Shown: positions 1 to 10,393 of the stretch, one piece after another | Position numbering within the stretch: position 1 is the stretch's first letter | Layout: every line of letters starts with the position of its first letter | Assembly: GCA_946122785.1 (NCBI GenBank) | Contig: CAMGYJ010000007.1 | Location: 39,891,587-39,955,586 of the forward strand | Source of the DNA: Linum tenue | Lineage: Eukaryota; Streptophyta; Magnoliopsida; Malpighiales; Linaceae | DNA length: 64,000 nucleotides | Direction of reading: 5' to 3' | Notes under the pieces: model-generated | The model's database searches: none | The model's input: the letters and a program-made list of their open reading frames with translations, nothing else | What the model was told of the DNA's origin: nothing | Program-made: the position numbers and the translations under genes

Positions 1-1
1 T

Positions 2-1657
2 TATAGAGGAAGCTTATATGGCTTTGCTCTTAATGTTGAAGGTAATGATTCGGACTCTAGTTCTGAATTAGCATTTAAAACTGCTTCATTGAATTCTTCC
101 GCTGATTTTGACCATCAATGGTATATGGACAGCGGCTGTTCCCACCATATGACTGGTAAAAGTCACTTATTTTCAACTCTATCTCCAATAAATGGCGGTA
201 GGGTAACTTTTGGTGACAACAGTTTTGGCAAAATTATTGGCAGTGGAACTATAGGCTCCAAACCTCAATCTACTATTCATAATGTTCTCTTGGTTGATGG
301 TTTGAAGCACAATTTACTGTCCATCAGTCAACTGTGTAGCAATGGCAATAAGGTGGTCTTTGAGGCTTCTCACTGTCTAGTGACAATATCTCAGGATAAT
401 TCCACTGTTTTTGTGGGAAATCGTTTTAATAACATGTATGTGATAAATTTCAGTACTTTGCCTAGTGAAACTTGCTTGATTGCTAATCATCAACTTGAGA
501 TGCTATGGCATCGCAAGCTTGGGCATATAAGTTTACAAAAATTATCCAAACTGTCTAAATCTTCTTTAGTTCGTGGAATGCCCATTTTGAAAGAGCGATC
601 TGATTTTTTTTGTAGTTCGTGTGTTGCTGGTAAACATACAAAGAAAAGTTTTAAACCTAAACAAGGGGTTACATCAAAGTCAGTCCTCGAACTGATTCAT
701 ATGGACCTTTTCGGTCCCTGCAATGTAACAAGTTTAGGGGGCAAGCATTATGCATTTATCCTTGTGGATGATTATTCCCGATTCACCTGGGTTTATTTTC
801 TTACCCACAAAGATGAACCGTTTTCCAAATTTAAAACTTTTACTATGCTGTTTGAAGGGAAAATTGAAATTATCAAGAGTGATAATGGAGGGGAGTTTAT
901 CTCAGACGAATTTGAGAGCTTCTGTAACCAAACTGGGATCCTCCATACATTCTCTGCCCCACGCACTCCTCAACAGAATGGAGTGGTGGAACGCAAGAAT
1001 CGTACTCTAATTGAATGTGCTCGCACCATGTTACTTGAATATAGTTTGCCAAAGCATTTCTGGGCTGAGGCCGTCAGTACTGCATGCTATGTAGGGAATC
1101 GCGTTTTAGTTCGAAAACATTTGAACAAGACTCCCTATGAGTTATTTAAAAAGAAACAGCCCAACATTTCTTATTTTCACCCTTTTGGGTGCCGATGCTT
1201 TGTGCTAAACACTAAAGAGCACCTTGGCAAGTTCGATGCTAATTCCGATGAGGCCATTTTTCTAGGATACTCGGTGAAAGGACAAGCTTATCTCATATTC
1301 AATAAGAAGTCCAAAAGAGCTGAGGAATCGGTTCATGTTCGGTTTGATGATACTAATCATTCTCTTGAGCTTGGAGAGGGTAGTACTGTTCCTTTTGATT
1401 TTGCAGAGATGTTGTCCCCATTAAGTTCTACCCAAGAGGGTACTTCAGATAGGCTGAATACTCAAAATCCACCTATTGTGGGCTCCTCTGGACCTGCTGT
1501 CGCGCCAGACTCGCAATCCCATGACACACCAGCCATTCCCAGAGCTCCAGTACATATACAAAAACGTCATCCTGAGAGTCAGATCATAGGAAATCTATCT
1601 GATGGTCTTCGTACTCGAGGTAAGTACGTTCCTGGCCAATTTGCTTATATAGCTTAG
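2..1657 (+). pseudogene. Copia pol, part 1: protease and integrase
   Basis: The reading frame is open from base 2, so it is truncated at the window edge. The aspartic-protease motif WYMDSGCSHHMTG is at 121-159. A GAG-pre-integrase module follows (LWHRKLGHISL, about 503-535), with zinc-binding H..H and CSSC cysteines. The integrase core starts at HMDLFGPC (about 698), with the second Asp in KSDNGGEF (about 877) and the Glu region in QQNGVVERKNRT (about 970). The product would process the polyprotein and integrate the cDNA. An in-frame TAG at 1655-1657 separates this part from RT although the frame continues unchanged, so the copy cannot make a full polyprotein without readthrough. Confidence 0.93.
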
Positions 1658-2449
1658 TTTGAACCAAAAAATTATAAAGAGGCATTGAATGATGAGGAAT
1701 GGGGGTTGTCTATGTTAGATGAACTTGCTCAATTTGAGCATCTCAGAGTTTGGGATTTGGTTCCTTGTCCACCAAACGTGACTGTTATAGGAACAAAGTG
1801 GGTTTATAAAAACAAGTCCGATGAGGATGGGGCAATCATTAAGAATAAGTCTCGTCTAGTTGCCCAAGGATACTGTCAAGAGGAGGGCATTGACTTTGAC
1901 GAAACTTTTGCCCCAGTTGCTCGGCTAGAATCTATTCGCTTGTTGTGTGCTTTTGCTTGTTTTTTTAATTTTCCTCTATTTCAAATGGATGTCAAGAGTG
2001 CATTTTTAAACGGTGTGATTTCAGAAGATGTGTATGTTGCTCAACCACCGGGGTTTATTGACCATAGATTCCCAGATCATGTCTATAAGTTAAATAAGGC
2101 TCTCTATGGGCTTAAACAAGCTCCACGAGCATGGTTTGAGCGTCTTACTACTTTTCTAAAAGATCACAATTTTATTCAGGGTACTGTAGACAAAACGTTA
2201 TTTATTCAACATACTCAGAACGACATTCTGCTTGTTCAAATATATGTTGATGATATCGTTTTTGGATCCACTAATACTGCCTTATGCACTGCCTTTTGTG
2301 AGTCAATGACGTCTGTTTTTGAGATGAGCATGATGGGTGAACTCAAATTCTTTCTTGGATTGCAGATTAAACAATCTGATCATGGCATTTTTATAAACCA
2401 ATCCAAGTACATACATAACATGCTGTCCAAATTCAACATGATTCTTTAA
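1658..2449 (+). pseudogene. Copia pol, part 2: reverse transcriptase (palm and fingers)
   Basis: The same frame as the integrase part resumes straight after the TAG at 1655-1657. The RVT_2 signature starts with VWDLVPCPPNVTVIGTKWVY (about 1748-1807). Next come FAPVARLESIRLL, FQMDVKSAFLNG (catalytic Asp), YGLKQAPRAWF and the catalytic YVDDIVFGS (about 2245-2271). The frame ends at a TAA at 2447-2449, immediately after the N-K/S-KF stretch that normally leads into the connection region. A frameshift close to 2450 breaks the RT, and the rest continues in another frame. The role is minus- and plus-strand cDNA synthesis in retrotransposition. Confidence 0.93.
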
Positions 2450-3204
2450 ATTCCAGTCCTACTCCCATGGCTGTTAATTTAAAGTTAGATCGAGACGAGA
2501 ATGGTGTTTCGGTAGATGAAAAGAAGTATCGAGGGATGATTGGATCGTTATTATACTTAACTTCCAGCCGACTTGATATACAGTACAGTGTCTGTATTTG
2601 TGCTCGGTTTCAATCCAATCCTAAAGAGAGTCACTTGTCTGCAGTTAAACGGATTTTTCGTTACTTAAAGGGCACCATAGATGTAGGTCTCTGGTATCCT
2701 AAACAAGAAACTTTTGACTTAGTTGGTTATAGCGATTCTGATTTTGCCGGCAGTTTAACTGACCGGAAAAGCACTACAGGTACATGTCAACTTGTTGGCA
2801 CGTGCCTTGTCTCCTGGTTTTGCAAAAAACAGGGGGCTGTGGCTCTCTCTACAGCAGAGGCAGAATATATTGCTGACGGGAGCTGTAGCACTCAGTTAAT
2901 TTGGTTAAAAAGTCAGCTTGCTGATTATGGCTTAGATATGGCGTGCATTCCATTATTCTGTGACAACACAAGTACTATATGCATGACTAAGAATCCTGTG
3001 CAGCATTCTCGCACAAAGCATATTGAGATTAAATACCATTTTATTCGTGATCTTGTCGCATCTAATACTCTTGCTCTGCAGCATGTCCCTACTGAATTTC
3101 AGCTCGCTGATCTTTTCACTAAGCCTTTGCCTTTAGACAGGTTTACTTTCCTATGCTATGAACTTGGGTTGAGGTCTTTACAGGCCATTGATGACTGTCC
3201 CTGA
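2450..3204 (+). pseudogene. Copia pol, part 3: RT connection and RNase H
   Basis: Continuation of pol after a frameshift; the ATG at 2467 is internal and not a real start. It carries YRGMIGSLLYLTSSRLDIQ (about 2527) and the copia RNase H with GYSDSDFAGSLTDRKSTTG (about 2725-2781). The acidic residues are D in YSDSDFAG, E in LSTAEAEYIA (about 2847) and D in LFCDNTS (about 2956). KHIEIKYHFIRD and ADLFTKPLP mark the normal C-terminus. The stop at 3202-3204 fits the family's usual end. Apart from the frameshift this part looks undamaged. Confidence 0.92.
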
Positions 3205-3405
3205 TTTGTCTCGGTTATTTGCTGTTCTTTCCTGTTTTTAGTTAGGTTAATTTTTGATTCCTAGAGTTATTGTTTTTATTTTCTTACCTTGTCTGTTGGT
3301 GTTTCCTTTCCTTGCGTCTGCTTTATTATTTAAGTCTGTGTCTCTTCAGTTTTTTTTTCTTCCTTCCTTGTTCTTTTTAAGTCTGCGTATTTTTGTTCCT
3401 TAGCT

Positions 3406-4410
3406 ATGGAGCCTAGCCTGTCTATCACCTTTTGTGGTAACCTGTTTTTTGAACCTGCCCTTGCCAACTATCATCGTCATCGTCAATTTTTTGAGCGTCG
3501 CCCTATTGCCCCCTCTATCCTAGCCCCGTTTGATGATTTTCATGATTTTGCTCTTGAGATTAATGATTTTATTCAAAATTTGGGTTGGGGTTTTATTTCT
3601 GATCAGTTTTCATCCATGTTCTGCCCCATCCTGGTTCGTCATTTTTACTCCAACCTCCGCTCGGATGGCCTTCATTCTCGAGCTTTCACTACCTTATTCC
3701 AAGGCCATCTCGTTACTATTCCCGTTGTCGACCTGGGGCGTTTGCTAGATTTTCCTGCTGTTGGTGAGACCATTGCTCATGAGTCTGAGTTGTGGAGAGT
3801 CAATTTTAATGTTGCCGAGGAATTTGTTCGTCTCTCGGGTGTTCATCCTGGTGCTGCCCTGTCTCTCCCTGTCAATGTTTTGCTTCCTAGTCTTCGAGCC
3901 TTCCATTATGTTCTCACCAGGGTCTTCCTTCCTCGTTCTCAATCCCTTGACCGAGTCCTTCCTCTAGATCTCTGGGTTATGAGTCATGTTGTTGCTCGTA
4001 TCCCTCTTAACTATGCCCACTTGGTTTTTGGCTCCTTGATGTCGTTTGGTGATGTCCATTTTCCTGGCCCACTGCCTTTTGGACCTATCATCACTCGATT
4101 GTTCTCTCGTCTTAATATCGACCTTTCCTCGTTTCGCACTGTCTCCCCTACTATTTTTGTGTCTATCGACCAAATGCTGGATGCTCTGGAGATTGCGATT
4201 GGGGGAGAGGATCTTCCTGCTGCTGCTGCCGCTGCTGTCCTTGAAGTCGATGAGGCGGAGGAAGAACCTGATGATATGGAACCAGAGGAGAATGTGGAAC
4301 CTGAGGAAGAGTTTGAATCGGCTTCTGAAGATTCGTTTCCTGCTGATCTGGTGGTCCTTTATGAGACTGATGAAGAAGTGTTTGGCTCTGATGATGAAGG
4401 TCGTTTTTGA
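3406..4410 (+). CDS. Additional ORF between copia pol and 3' LTR (putative plant transposon-protein-like)
   Basis: An intact 334-codon ORF starting at ATG 3406, about 200 bp after pol and on the same strand. The segment LVRHFYSNLRSDGL (about 3632) followed by FQGHLVTIPVVDLGRLLDFP (about 3699-3758) resembles the plant-specific 'putative plant transposon protein' domain found beside many plant retrotransposons. The C-terminal quarter (from about 4230) is very acidic, rich in D and E. There is no clear signal peptide or hydrophobic membrane span, so an envelope function is not supported. It is uninterrupted while pol beside it has two lesions. The domain assignment is from motif recognition only, and its function is unknown. 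Confidence 0.7.
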   Translation: MEPSLSITFCGNLFFEPALANYHRHRQFFERRPIAPSILAPFDDFHDFALEINDFIQNLGWGFISDQFSSMFCPILVRHFYSNLRSDGLHSRAFTTLFQGHLVTIPVVDLGRLLDFPAVGETIAHESELWRVNFNVAEEFVRLSGVHPGAALSLPVNVLLPSLRAFHYVLTRVFLPRSQSLDRVLPLDLWVMSHVVARIPLNYAHLVFGSLMSFGDVHFPGPLPFGPIITRLFSRLNIDLSSFRTVSPTIFVSIDQMLDALEIAIGGEDLPAAAAAAVLEVDEAEEEPDDMEPEENVEPEEEFESASEDSFPADLVVLYETDEEVFGSDDEGRF

Positions 4411-4650
4411 CGTGTCTGTCGTGCCATGTTTGGCTTGCGAGTGTCCCAGACTTGTTTGGGTTTTTAAGTTTCTTTGCTGGACCTTGCTGTCTTGTTCTTA
4501 GACCTTGTTGATGTTTTTTGAATCTGGTTTTTTGCAGTAGTTGTTGCTGGTCTCTATGAGTTTGCTTCTAGTGAGTATCTCATGTCTTGTTTGGAGTCTG
4601 CGTGTGCTGCTTGTTTTTGCAGGAAAAGGATCAATCGCCAATCTCTCATT

Positions 4651-4660
4651 TAGGGGAAGA
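4651..4660 (+). other. Polypurine tract of the copia element
   Basis: The purine run TAGGGGAAGA sits just before TTGATGAACG, matching the common copia pattern of a purine tract followed by T and then the TG of the LTR. It would prime plus-strand DNA synthesis. Confidence 0.7.
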
Positions 4661-4661
4661 T

Positions 4662-5462
4662 TGATGAACGAAATAAGAGTCTTGGCGGTGGATCTCTTTT
4701 GGTAAGTTTTCAAGTCTCGGATGGGAAAGGAAGTTCTTCTCCCAAGCAGCAATCCTGGCGGAAAATCAGCAACGACTAGCTTGATCATCTCCAACGGTGC
4801 TATGTTCTTCTATATATATTCTGTTTCTCAGTAAAGCTCTTTAAGGTTTTTGTAACGAGAAAAGAGAGTGGTAGAGGGCTTATCTTTTGGGTTACAAAGG
4901 GCATCAACAGTTCAGGGGAAGAGGTTCTTAGCTGTTGAGGGTTTCACAGATCGGATTGTGATCTGTGGTGGTAGTTGGTTTGGTTTCTTCACTTTGATTC
5001 TCTGTTTTTCTTTTGCTTTTGCTTGATAGGAAAAATCTTAATAAAAAAGAGTCTCTCGGAAAATAACGAGTGTTATTTCCGAGACGAGGAGTGACCAGTA
5101 GTTTGGGAACCTCGTTAAATCGTGTGTTCTTTGTCTTTTAATTCTGCCCTTGTTCCTTGTTTTCTGTTTGCTCAAGCTCCCCTGTTCTTCTGCACTTTGT
5201 CTCTGTCTTTCTTTCTGCTAAAGGAAGAAGGGAGAAGCTGTAGCTCTCTCTTGTGGGTTTTTATTTTGCTCTGGGCTTAAATCAAGAAAGCCCACTGTTG
5301 TTGATATATTTCCTTTATTTTAAGTGTTTTGGGTTGTGGCTTTCTTTGGCCCAATCCTCCTTCTCTGCTCGTTATTCCTGTTGAGCATCAGAGGAAGTAG
5401 TCTTCCAATTGATTCGTCTTTCCCCTTCATTGTCTTTGTCTTGGTCAAAATCCCTAATTACA
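4662..5462 (+). repeat. Copia 3' LTR (right end uncertain)
   Basis: It begins with TGATGAACG directly after the polypurine tract. A TATA-like stretch is at 4812-4820, consistent with U3/R. No second LTR is in view, so the right end at about 5462 (…ATTACA) is only a candidate and the LTR could be longer. Confidence 0.55.
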
Positions 5463-6077
5463 TCTCTGACTCATTTCATAAACACTACTTGGGCATTGCC
5501 TATGATAGTGATTTCGAGATCCCGCCACCGTCACCGGCCGATGAGATGTAGTGCTTCCCGAGCAGCAAGAAGTTCGACTAATGCGGGATCAACAATGGCA
5601 GTTATAGAGCAGCCGAAAGTGAAAACCGACGCATCCCTAAAAAAAACTATACCCAACGCCCCATGGGAATGGCTAGAGGTGGCACCACCCACAACAATAC
5701 AGTATTATTAATTTTTTACTATTTTGATCGACTGCCAGTTAAAGGAAAAACTGACTTCTGAGGTCATTTTGAGCACTTGGTTCGATTGAACCTAATTCAA
5801 TTGACCGGCTGGATAATGGTTTGACAACACTTTCATTACCCTACTTACACGTACATTAATACACGCTTTAATAAGTTAGTACAACCATAATCAAGAGATA
5901 ATAATTAGTATGGTCTATGTATAGGAAACATACACCATTTTAGTTGTGCTTAATGGTCTAACCACATGTTGTTGATCACTAGGCAAACTGTTCTTTTATT
6001 GTACAATCTTGAACGGATACACACATGAAGACATGACCTCTTTATTAACACGCTACTCTAACTGGGGATGGACAAGT
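5463..6077. other. Unassigned sequence between copia LTR and Mutator-like element
   Basis: AT-rich flanking DNA. A short open frame continues to 5711 with a Ser/Arg-rich stretch followed by VIEQPKVKTDASLKKT. I do not recognise it, and it may be LTR or a decayed coding fragment. No other feature is seen. Confidence 0.4.
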
Positions 6078-6086
6078 CAACTGTTA

Positions 6087-7182
6087 GGACTTTGCTGCGG
6101 TGACATGCATATCACCGTAACTTGCACTTTTAGGTCGACCTCATATAGGATTAGGTCGACCTAATCTGCACTTTTAGGTCGACCTTATATAGGATTAGGT
6201 CGACCTAATATGTCGTTTCAGTTTTGTGAGGTTCAACGACGCGGTTTACCTTTTATAGCAAATGGTCGACCTCTTTGGGAAGCGAACAAAATGAAAGCTC
6301 GACCCAAATACCTCATAGGCCGACCATTTTGATTAACTAAGGTCGACCGCATAAGTACGAGGTCTACCGCGTGCACACCGTATCCTTATGGGATAAGGAT
6401 TCCAACACCAGAAAGCTAACCCTAACTTATCTACCACTTAATTCGACCCATTCTCGTCCTAAATATCTATAAATACGAATATATGTCACCTTCACCTCCA
6501 CCAAAACTCTGAATTAGGTTTTTTTTTTTACGGTTAGAGCTTTTGTGAAGAAGATCCTTTGCAGTTGCTGTTGTACGTGATTCAAGAGGTCGACCATGTG
6601 GAAGTTATGAGTCCTTGTTATCATTATCTATGACTGATTCTATTGGTTTTAAACGTAATTTATACGAGCAAAAGAACCACCCATATCGACATACATAAGC
6701 AAAAAAGACGCATGGCATATGTTGATTTTCTTGTATTCGGTCGACCGCGAAACCAACACTTGATCTTCATTTTACGTCAAATGATAATGGATAAATGTAT
6801 ACAACACTTCTCTTCTATCTGGTCGACCTTTTTCTGTAAATGGTCGACCATTTTGTTAATGACCGCCATCAAGTGGTCGACCTATATACCTTTACGGTCG
6901 ACCATTTTGCTTCTGGCGCCAATGAAAAGGGCGACCGATGTTTTATTATGGTCGACCAACAATGACAACTTAAACTACAAACGGTCGACCACTACATTTT
7001 AAAGGTCGACTTTGATAAGTCATCAGGATGCCCACATTAGTGTATTCGGGAACCTCACAAAACTGAAACGACATATTAGGTCGTAGGTCGACCTAAAAGT
7101 GCATATTAGGTCGACCTAATCCTATATGAGGTCGACCTAAAAGTACAAGTTACGGTGACATGCATGTCACCATAGGCATACC
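6087..7182. mobile_element. Mutator-like (MULE-type) non-autonomous element with long TIRs
   Basis: It is flanked by the perfect 9-bp duplication CAACTGTTA (6078-6086 and 7183-7191). Terminal inverted repeats of about 148 bp (6087-6234) and 133 bp (7050-7182) match closely, for example GGTGACATGCAT near both ends and CGTTTCAGTTTTGTGAGGTT at the inner ends. A 9-bp TSD with long TIRs is the hallmark of the Mutator superfamily. The 1096-bp element has no transposase ORF, so it would need a partner enzyme. It holds 17 exact GGTCGACC palindromes, several inside the TIRs and several in the core, plus degenerate copies. Confidence 0.9.
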
Positions 7183-7191
7183 CAACTGTTA

Positions 7192-7500
7192 TTCTCACCC
7201 AAATCCAATCAATTATTATTCATTCAATACGTGTTTAGCAAAATATGATGGATGAGTGTGAGTTATTTTTTTGTGAACCATAAAATTTGGTAGGTGGCGT
7301 TATATTGTGTCACTATTCACTAATCTATATTATATAACAATGCACCTATCTTTTTCTATCTCAAAATCGAAATAATGATTCATTCATTCAAATGATAATT
7401 TTTTTTATAAATTTTGATTGATGTACAACATAAAATTTACGTGAATCATCTAAAAAAATATAATAACTATCCATAATATGTTTTTTTTTAATGAGATAGA
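7192..7500. other. AT-rich intergenic sequence
   Basis: No coding, RNA or clear repeat signal is seen. Confidence 0.5.
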
Positions 7501-7766
7501 TCAATGTAATATTATAAAGGTTGTCAATAAGCTGGTCAACCCGTCGATTGACCCATTTTGACACTGAACCGGATAGAAAAACGAACCACACATTCCCGTG
7601 GGTCGATCCGCTACAAGATTGTCGGGTTGGAGGTCAATGTAATATTATAAAGGTTGTCAATCAGCTGGTCAACCCGTCGATTGACCCATTTTGACACTGA
7701 ACCGGATAGAAAAACGAACCACACATTCCCGTGGGTCGATCCGCTACAAGATTGTCGGGTTGGAGG
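7501..7766 (+). repeat. Tandem duplication, 2 x 133 bp
   Basis: Units 7501-7633 and 7634-7766 are nearly identical; a visible difference is CAATAAGCTGG against CAATCAGCTGG. The unit has no recognised coding content. Confidence 0.93.
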
Positions 7767-7890
7767 TCACACGAAGTCATTTTCCGAGGCTAAACTAGCG
7801 TTAACTCTCAACCCACTTACTCAATCGAGCCAACGGGCTAAATCAAATTGTATATTGATTTTCTTGAATTTTGTAAACGGACTAAATCAA

Positions 7891-7945
7891 ACCTGTGACC
7901 TTCGCATTATTAGCACGACACTCTAACTAGCTGAGCTAATAGGCC
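7891..7945 (-). pseudogene. tRNA-Ile(AAU) pseudogene, lacking the 3' end
   Basis: On the minus strand it matches the 5' acceptor strand, D arm, anticodon arm with AAU and variable region of the tRNA at 8270-8343. Sequence past the start of the T arm is unrelated, so the acceptor stem and T loop are missing. Confidence 0.85.
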
Positions 7946-7966
7946 AATGGATGATTCAAACTAGCT

Positions 7967-8003
7967 CATTATTAGCACGACACTCTAGCTGAGCTAATAG
8001 GCC
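7967..8003 (-). pseudogene. tRNA-Ile fragment (5' half)
   Basis: Minus-strand copy of the first about 40 nt of the tRNA, up to the anticodon loop, with a short deletion in the D loop. Confidence 0.8.
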
Positions 8004-8100
8004 AATGGATGATTCAAACTAGCTCCCACAAGTACTATACAAAAGTACTGTAATGGTGTAAGTTTGGGGCTAATAGGCCAATGGATGATTCAAACTAGCT

Positions 8101-8136
8101 CATTATTAGCACGACACTCCAGCTGAGCTAATAGGC
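8101..8136 (-). pseudogene. tRNA-Ile fragment (5' half), second tandem copy
   Basis: Same D-loop-deleted fragment as at 7967-8003, carried in the second 134-bp unit, with one substitution (CTCC for CTCT on the plus strand). Confidence 0.8.
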
Positions 8137-8269
8137 CAATGGATGATTCAAACTAGCTCCCACAAGTACTATACAAAAGTACTGTAATGGTGTAAGTTTG
8201 GGGTTAGAGCAACAATCGAATTGTAATAACAAAATTATAGAATAAGAATTTTGAAACTAAATTTAAAAA

Positions 8270-8343
8270 TGGCCAATACAGGTCTCGAACCTGTGACCTT
8301 CGCGTTATTAGCACGACACTCTAACCAGCTGAGCTAATAGGCC
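8270..8343 (-). tRNA. tRNA-Ile(AAU)
   Basis: A 74-nt cloverleaf on the minus strand: acceptor GGCCTAT / ATTGGCC, anticodon stem TCGTG/CGCGA around loop CTAATAA (anticodon AAU), and T stem ACAGG/CCTGT around TTCGAGA. The internal A box (TAGCTCAGCTGG) and B box (GGTTCGAGACC) fit the Pol III consensus, and TTTTT follows directly at 8269-8265 as a terminator. No intron, and CCA is not encoded, as is usual for nuclear tRNAs. One T·T mismatch in the acceptor stem (position 5:68) makes function slightly doubtful. Confidence 0.92.
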
Positions 8344-8628
8344 AATTGATGATTCAAATTAGCTCGCACAAGTACTATATAGAAGTATTGGAATGGTGTA
8401 ATGTAAGTTTAGTGTAGGTTTGCCTCGTCACACTTTTTCCCTCTTCCTTAAAAAGTTGATGGTACTTATTTATCAACCTCAACTATTTATGGCGGCTGTC
8501 GCGGTCATTTGGCGGAACTGACGGTCACGAAATTGGGTTATCTTTGAAGACAAATAATTTGGGATCCAACTTTAATGTGGTAGTTCCACCAACAATATCA
8601 GGAGTGGATTAGTTTTCCAGTTGACCGC

Positions 8629-9066
8629 GTGGTGCGGTCATCCATCCCACAAGCAAGTTACTTAGGTGGTGAGATCCCTACTTCAGTTATCTATATGTGG
8701 GATGGAGCAACTAAGAGTGGGTCACACTCAGCAGGGGGAATGATTATCACGAAACAAGGAGGGATGATCCTTTTGGCGAAAGGGGTGCAGTTTGGTGATA
8801 TTGATGATCCTATGATAGTCGAGCTCCTCGTTCACCGGGAAGCTATTCTCTGGTGTCTGGAGAATGGGTTTACGTAGACGAGATTGGAAGTAGATGCCAA
8901 AGTAATCATTAATAAAATAAATCAGGCTGATACCCGAGATAATTGGGTAGAGGTCATCCCTGGAGGAAGTCGTGCGCTATTTGACTATTCACACTGGGCT
9001 TAATGTGCGATCTGTAGGTTGGAGTGGTAATATGACAGCCCATTTAGTGTCTAGAAAGACCCTTTA
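8629..9066 (+). pseudogene. Decayed RNase H-like (RVT_3-type) domain, LINE-related
   Basis: The reading resembles the RNase H-like domain found at the end of plant non-LTR retrotransposon proteins: a DGA motif with SAGGMII (about 8704-8745), ELLVHREAILWCLENG (about 8821-8868) and LEVDAKVIINKI (about 8884). Near the end, in another frame, is WSGNMTAHLVSRKTL (about 9022-9066), matching the family's R..N..AH.LA..A signature. It is broken by a TAG at 8875-8877 and a frameshift near 8985. No RT or endonuclease is adjacent, so this is an isolated 3' fragment, as expected from 5'-truncated LINE insertions. Confidence 0.75.
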
Positions 9067-9074
9067 ATGTACCC

Positions 9075-9271
9075 AATGTAGTTACAAGCGAGTTTCTACA
9101 TAGAAACGTTTTGGTGATCTAGAAGCGTAAAATCGTAAGTTTTTAAGTTTTAAAGCGGAGTTTTTAACTACATAAGTTATAAAAACTGAGATTTTGTGTA
9201 GAAACGTTTTAGTGACCTAGAAACGTAAAATTATAAGTTTTTAAGTTTTAAAGCGTGATTTTGACTACATT
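9075..9271 (+). mobile_element. 197-bp MITE, copy 1 (9-bp TSD)
   Basis: Ends AATGTAGT/ACTACATT are inverted repeats. The flanks AATGTACCC (9066-9074) and GATGTACCC (9272-9280) form a 9-bp duplication with one mismatch. It is homologous over its full length, in reverse orientation, to 25936-26132. The inside is a degenerate direct duplication of an about 95-bp unit containing GTAAGTTTTTAAGTTTTAAAGC. A 9-bp TSD points to a Mutator-type origin. Confidence 0.9.
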
Positions 9272-9280
9272 GATGTACCC

Positions 9281-10077
9281 GACTACGTGTCGTTTCTTCG
9301 ATTTTCTGGTATGATTAAATTTCAGGATGTAATGATCTATCATTCGAATCAATATATATAATTATTTTTTATAAAAAAAAGCGAAAGTCTGGAAATGGGC
9401 AAGACAGCTGGGACCATCCGATGCCACAACTTAACCTTCCTAACAACTTTTTTGGGTAGATGGAATTTAAGAGAGAGATTACTACAAACAATAACCCGTA
9501 TCCGAATCCGTCAGCCAAGTCCAAGTACCACTCGTACTTGGTCGACGATGCATGGAAATGAAAAGGAATAACAAAAACTTAACTTCCACATCATTTAGCC
9601 GGCCAGCTGACTCATCATCGTTGTTCTCTTCGATCCATATTTTTCAGCACGCAATTGTACTTCAAACTTCCTGCATTTATGTTACCAGATTGAGCTATAA
9701 TCATTTTAATTATTAGTATTTGGATAATTTGGTCAAAGTGAAAATTTCGGCACGCTTGGACGCAATTCGAGAGGAGTACAATCAAGCAATGACTTTCATA
9801 CGAGAAGATTGGAACCTAATTTTAATTTATGTTTCATTTTCTTTTATTATTCTTTTGTTCAGTTTGGTAGTTTCATAGCTATTTTGATGTTGTTCTCACT
9901 ATTAAGAAGACCCACTACTTGAGAGTTTCGAAAAAGCAATTATAAAGTCCGGGAAAAGTATTAGCATGTAGAATTCCGTCCCGCAGACGCATCTATATAA
10001 CAATTTGGAGTCTAATCATGTTATAATTTAATCAACCGCAATAAATTCTCAGACCTATAAGTTCAAACATAAATAAG
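9281..10077. other. Intergenic sequence, nothing recognised
   Basis: AT-rich, with no long ORF, RNA gene or clear repeat. Confidence 0.5.
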
Positions 10078-10329
10078 ATGAGATGTAACTAGCACAATAG
10101 ATTCACCTATCTAGAGTAGCCTAATAGCTCCGAGCTAAACATTCTCGAATAAAAGATTTAGGTAAATTTACAAGGACTGATGATGAGAGAGCGTCACAAA
10201 TCCATGAGATGTAACTAGCACAATAGATTCACCTAGCTAGAGTGGCCTAATAGCTCCGAGCTAAACATTCTCGAATAAAAGATTTAGGTAAATTTACAAG
10301 TACTGATGATGAGAGAGCGTCACAAATCC
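10078..10329 (+). repeat. Tandem duplication, 2 x 126 bp
   Basis: Units 10078-10203 and 10204-10329 are nearly identical, with few substitutions (for example CTATCTAGAGTAG against CTAGCTAGAGTGG). No coding content is seen. Confidence 0.93.
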
Positions 10330-10393
10330 ACGCTTCTTATGAATCTCCTAACAATACTTTATAGAGATTCTTGTCAGTAACCCCCTTAATCTC

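Larger units (their letters stand above)
1..5462 (+). mobile_element. Ty1/copia (Sirevirus-like) LTR retrotransposon, 5' part outside the window
   Basis: Domain order protease, GAG-pre-integrase, integrase, RT, RNase H is the Ty1/copia order, with integrase before RT. An additional ORF lies between pol and the 3' LTR, as in Sireviruses. The internal region runs to a polypurine tract at 4651-4660 and the 3' LTR begins at about 4662. Gag, the primer site and the 5' LTR lie upstream of base 1. The right end is inferred only from a terminal CA and is uncertain, because there is no second LTR in the window to compare with. Confidence 0.8.
7936..8203 (+). repeat. Tandem duplication, 2 x 134 bp, containing tRNA-Ile fragments
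   Basis: Units 7936-8069 and 8070-8203 are almost identical. Each contains a partial tRNA-Ile 5' region and about 80 bp matching the 5' flank of the intact tRNA gene (8344-8410). It therefore arose by duplication of the tRNA locus. Confidence 0.9.

Noticed and set aside
3406..4410. Envelope-like function for the third copia ORF
   Set aside because: No signal peptide or transmembrane segment is visible and the C-terminus is strongly acidic; a transposon-protein-type domain fits better.
7501..8343. CRISPR-like or satellite array
   Set aside because: Only two copies per unit and no spacers; these are simple tandem duplications in a plant nuclear locus.
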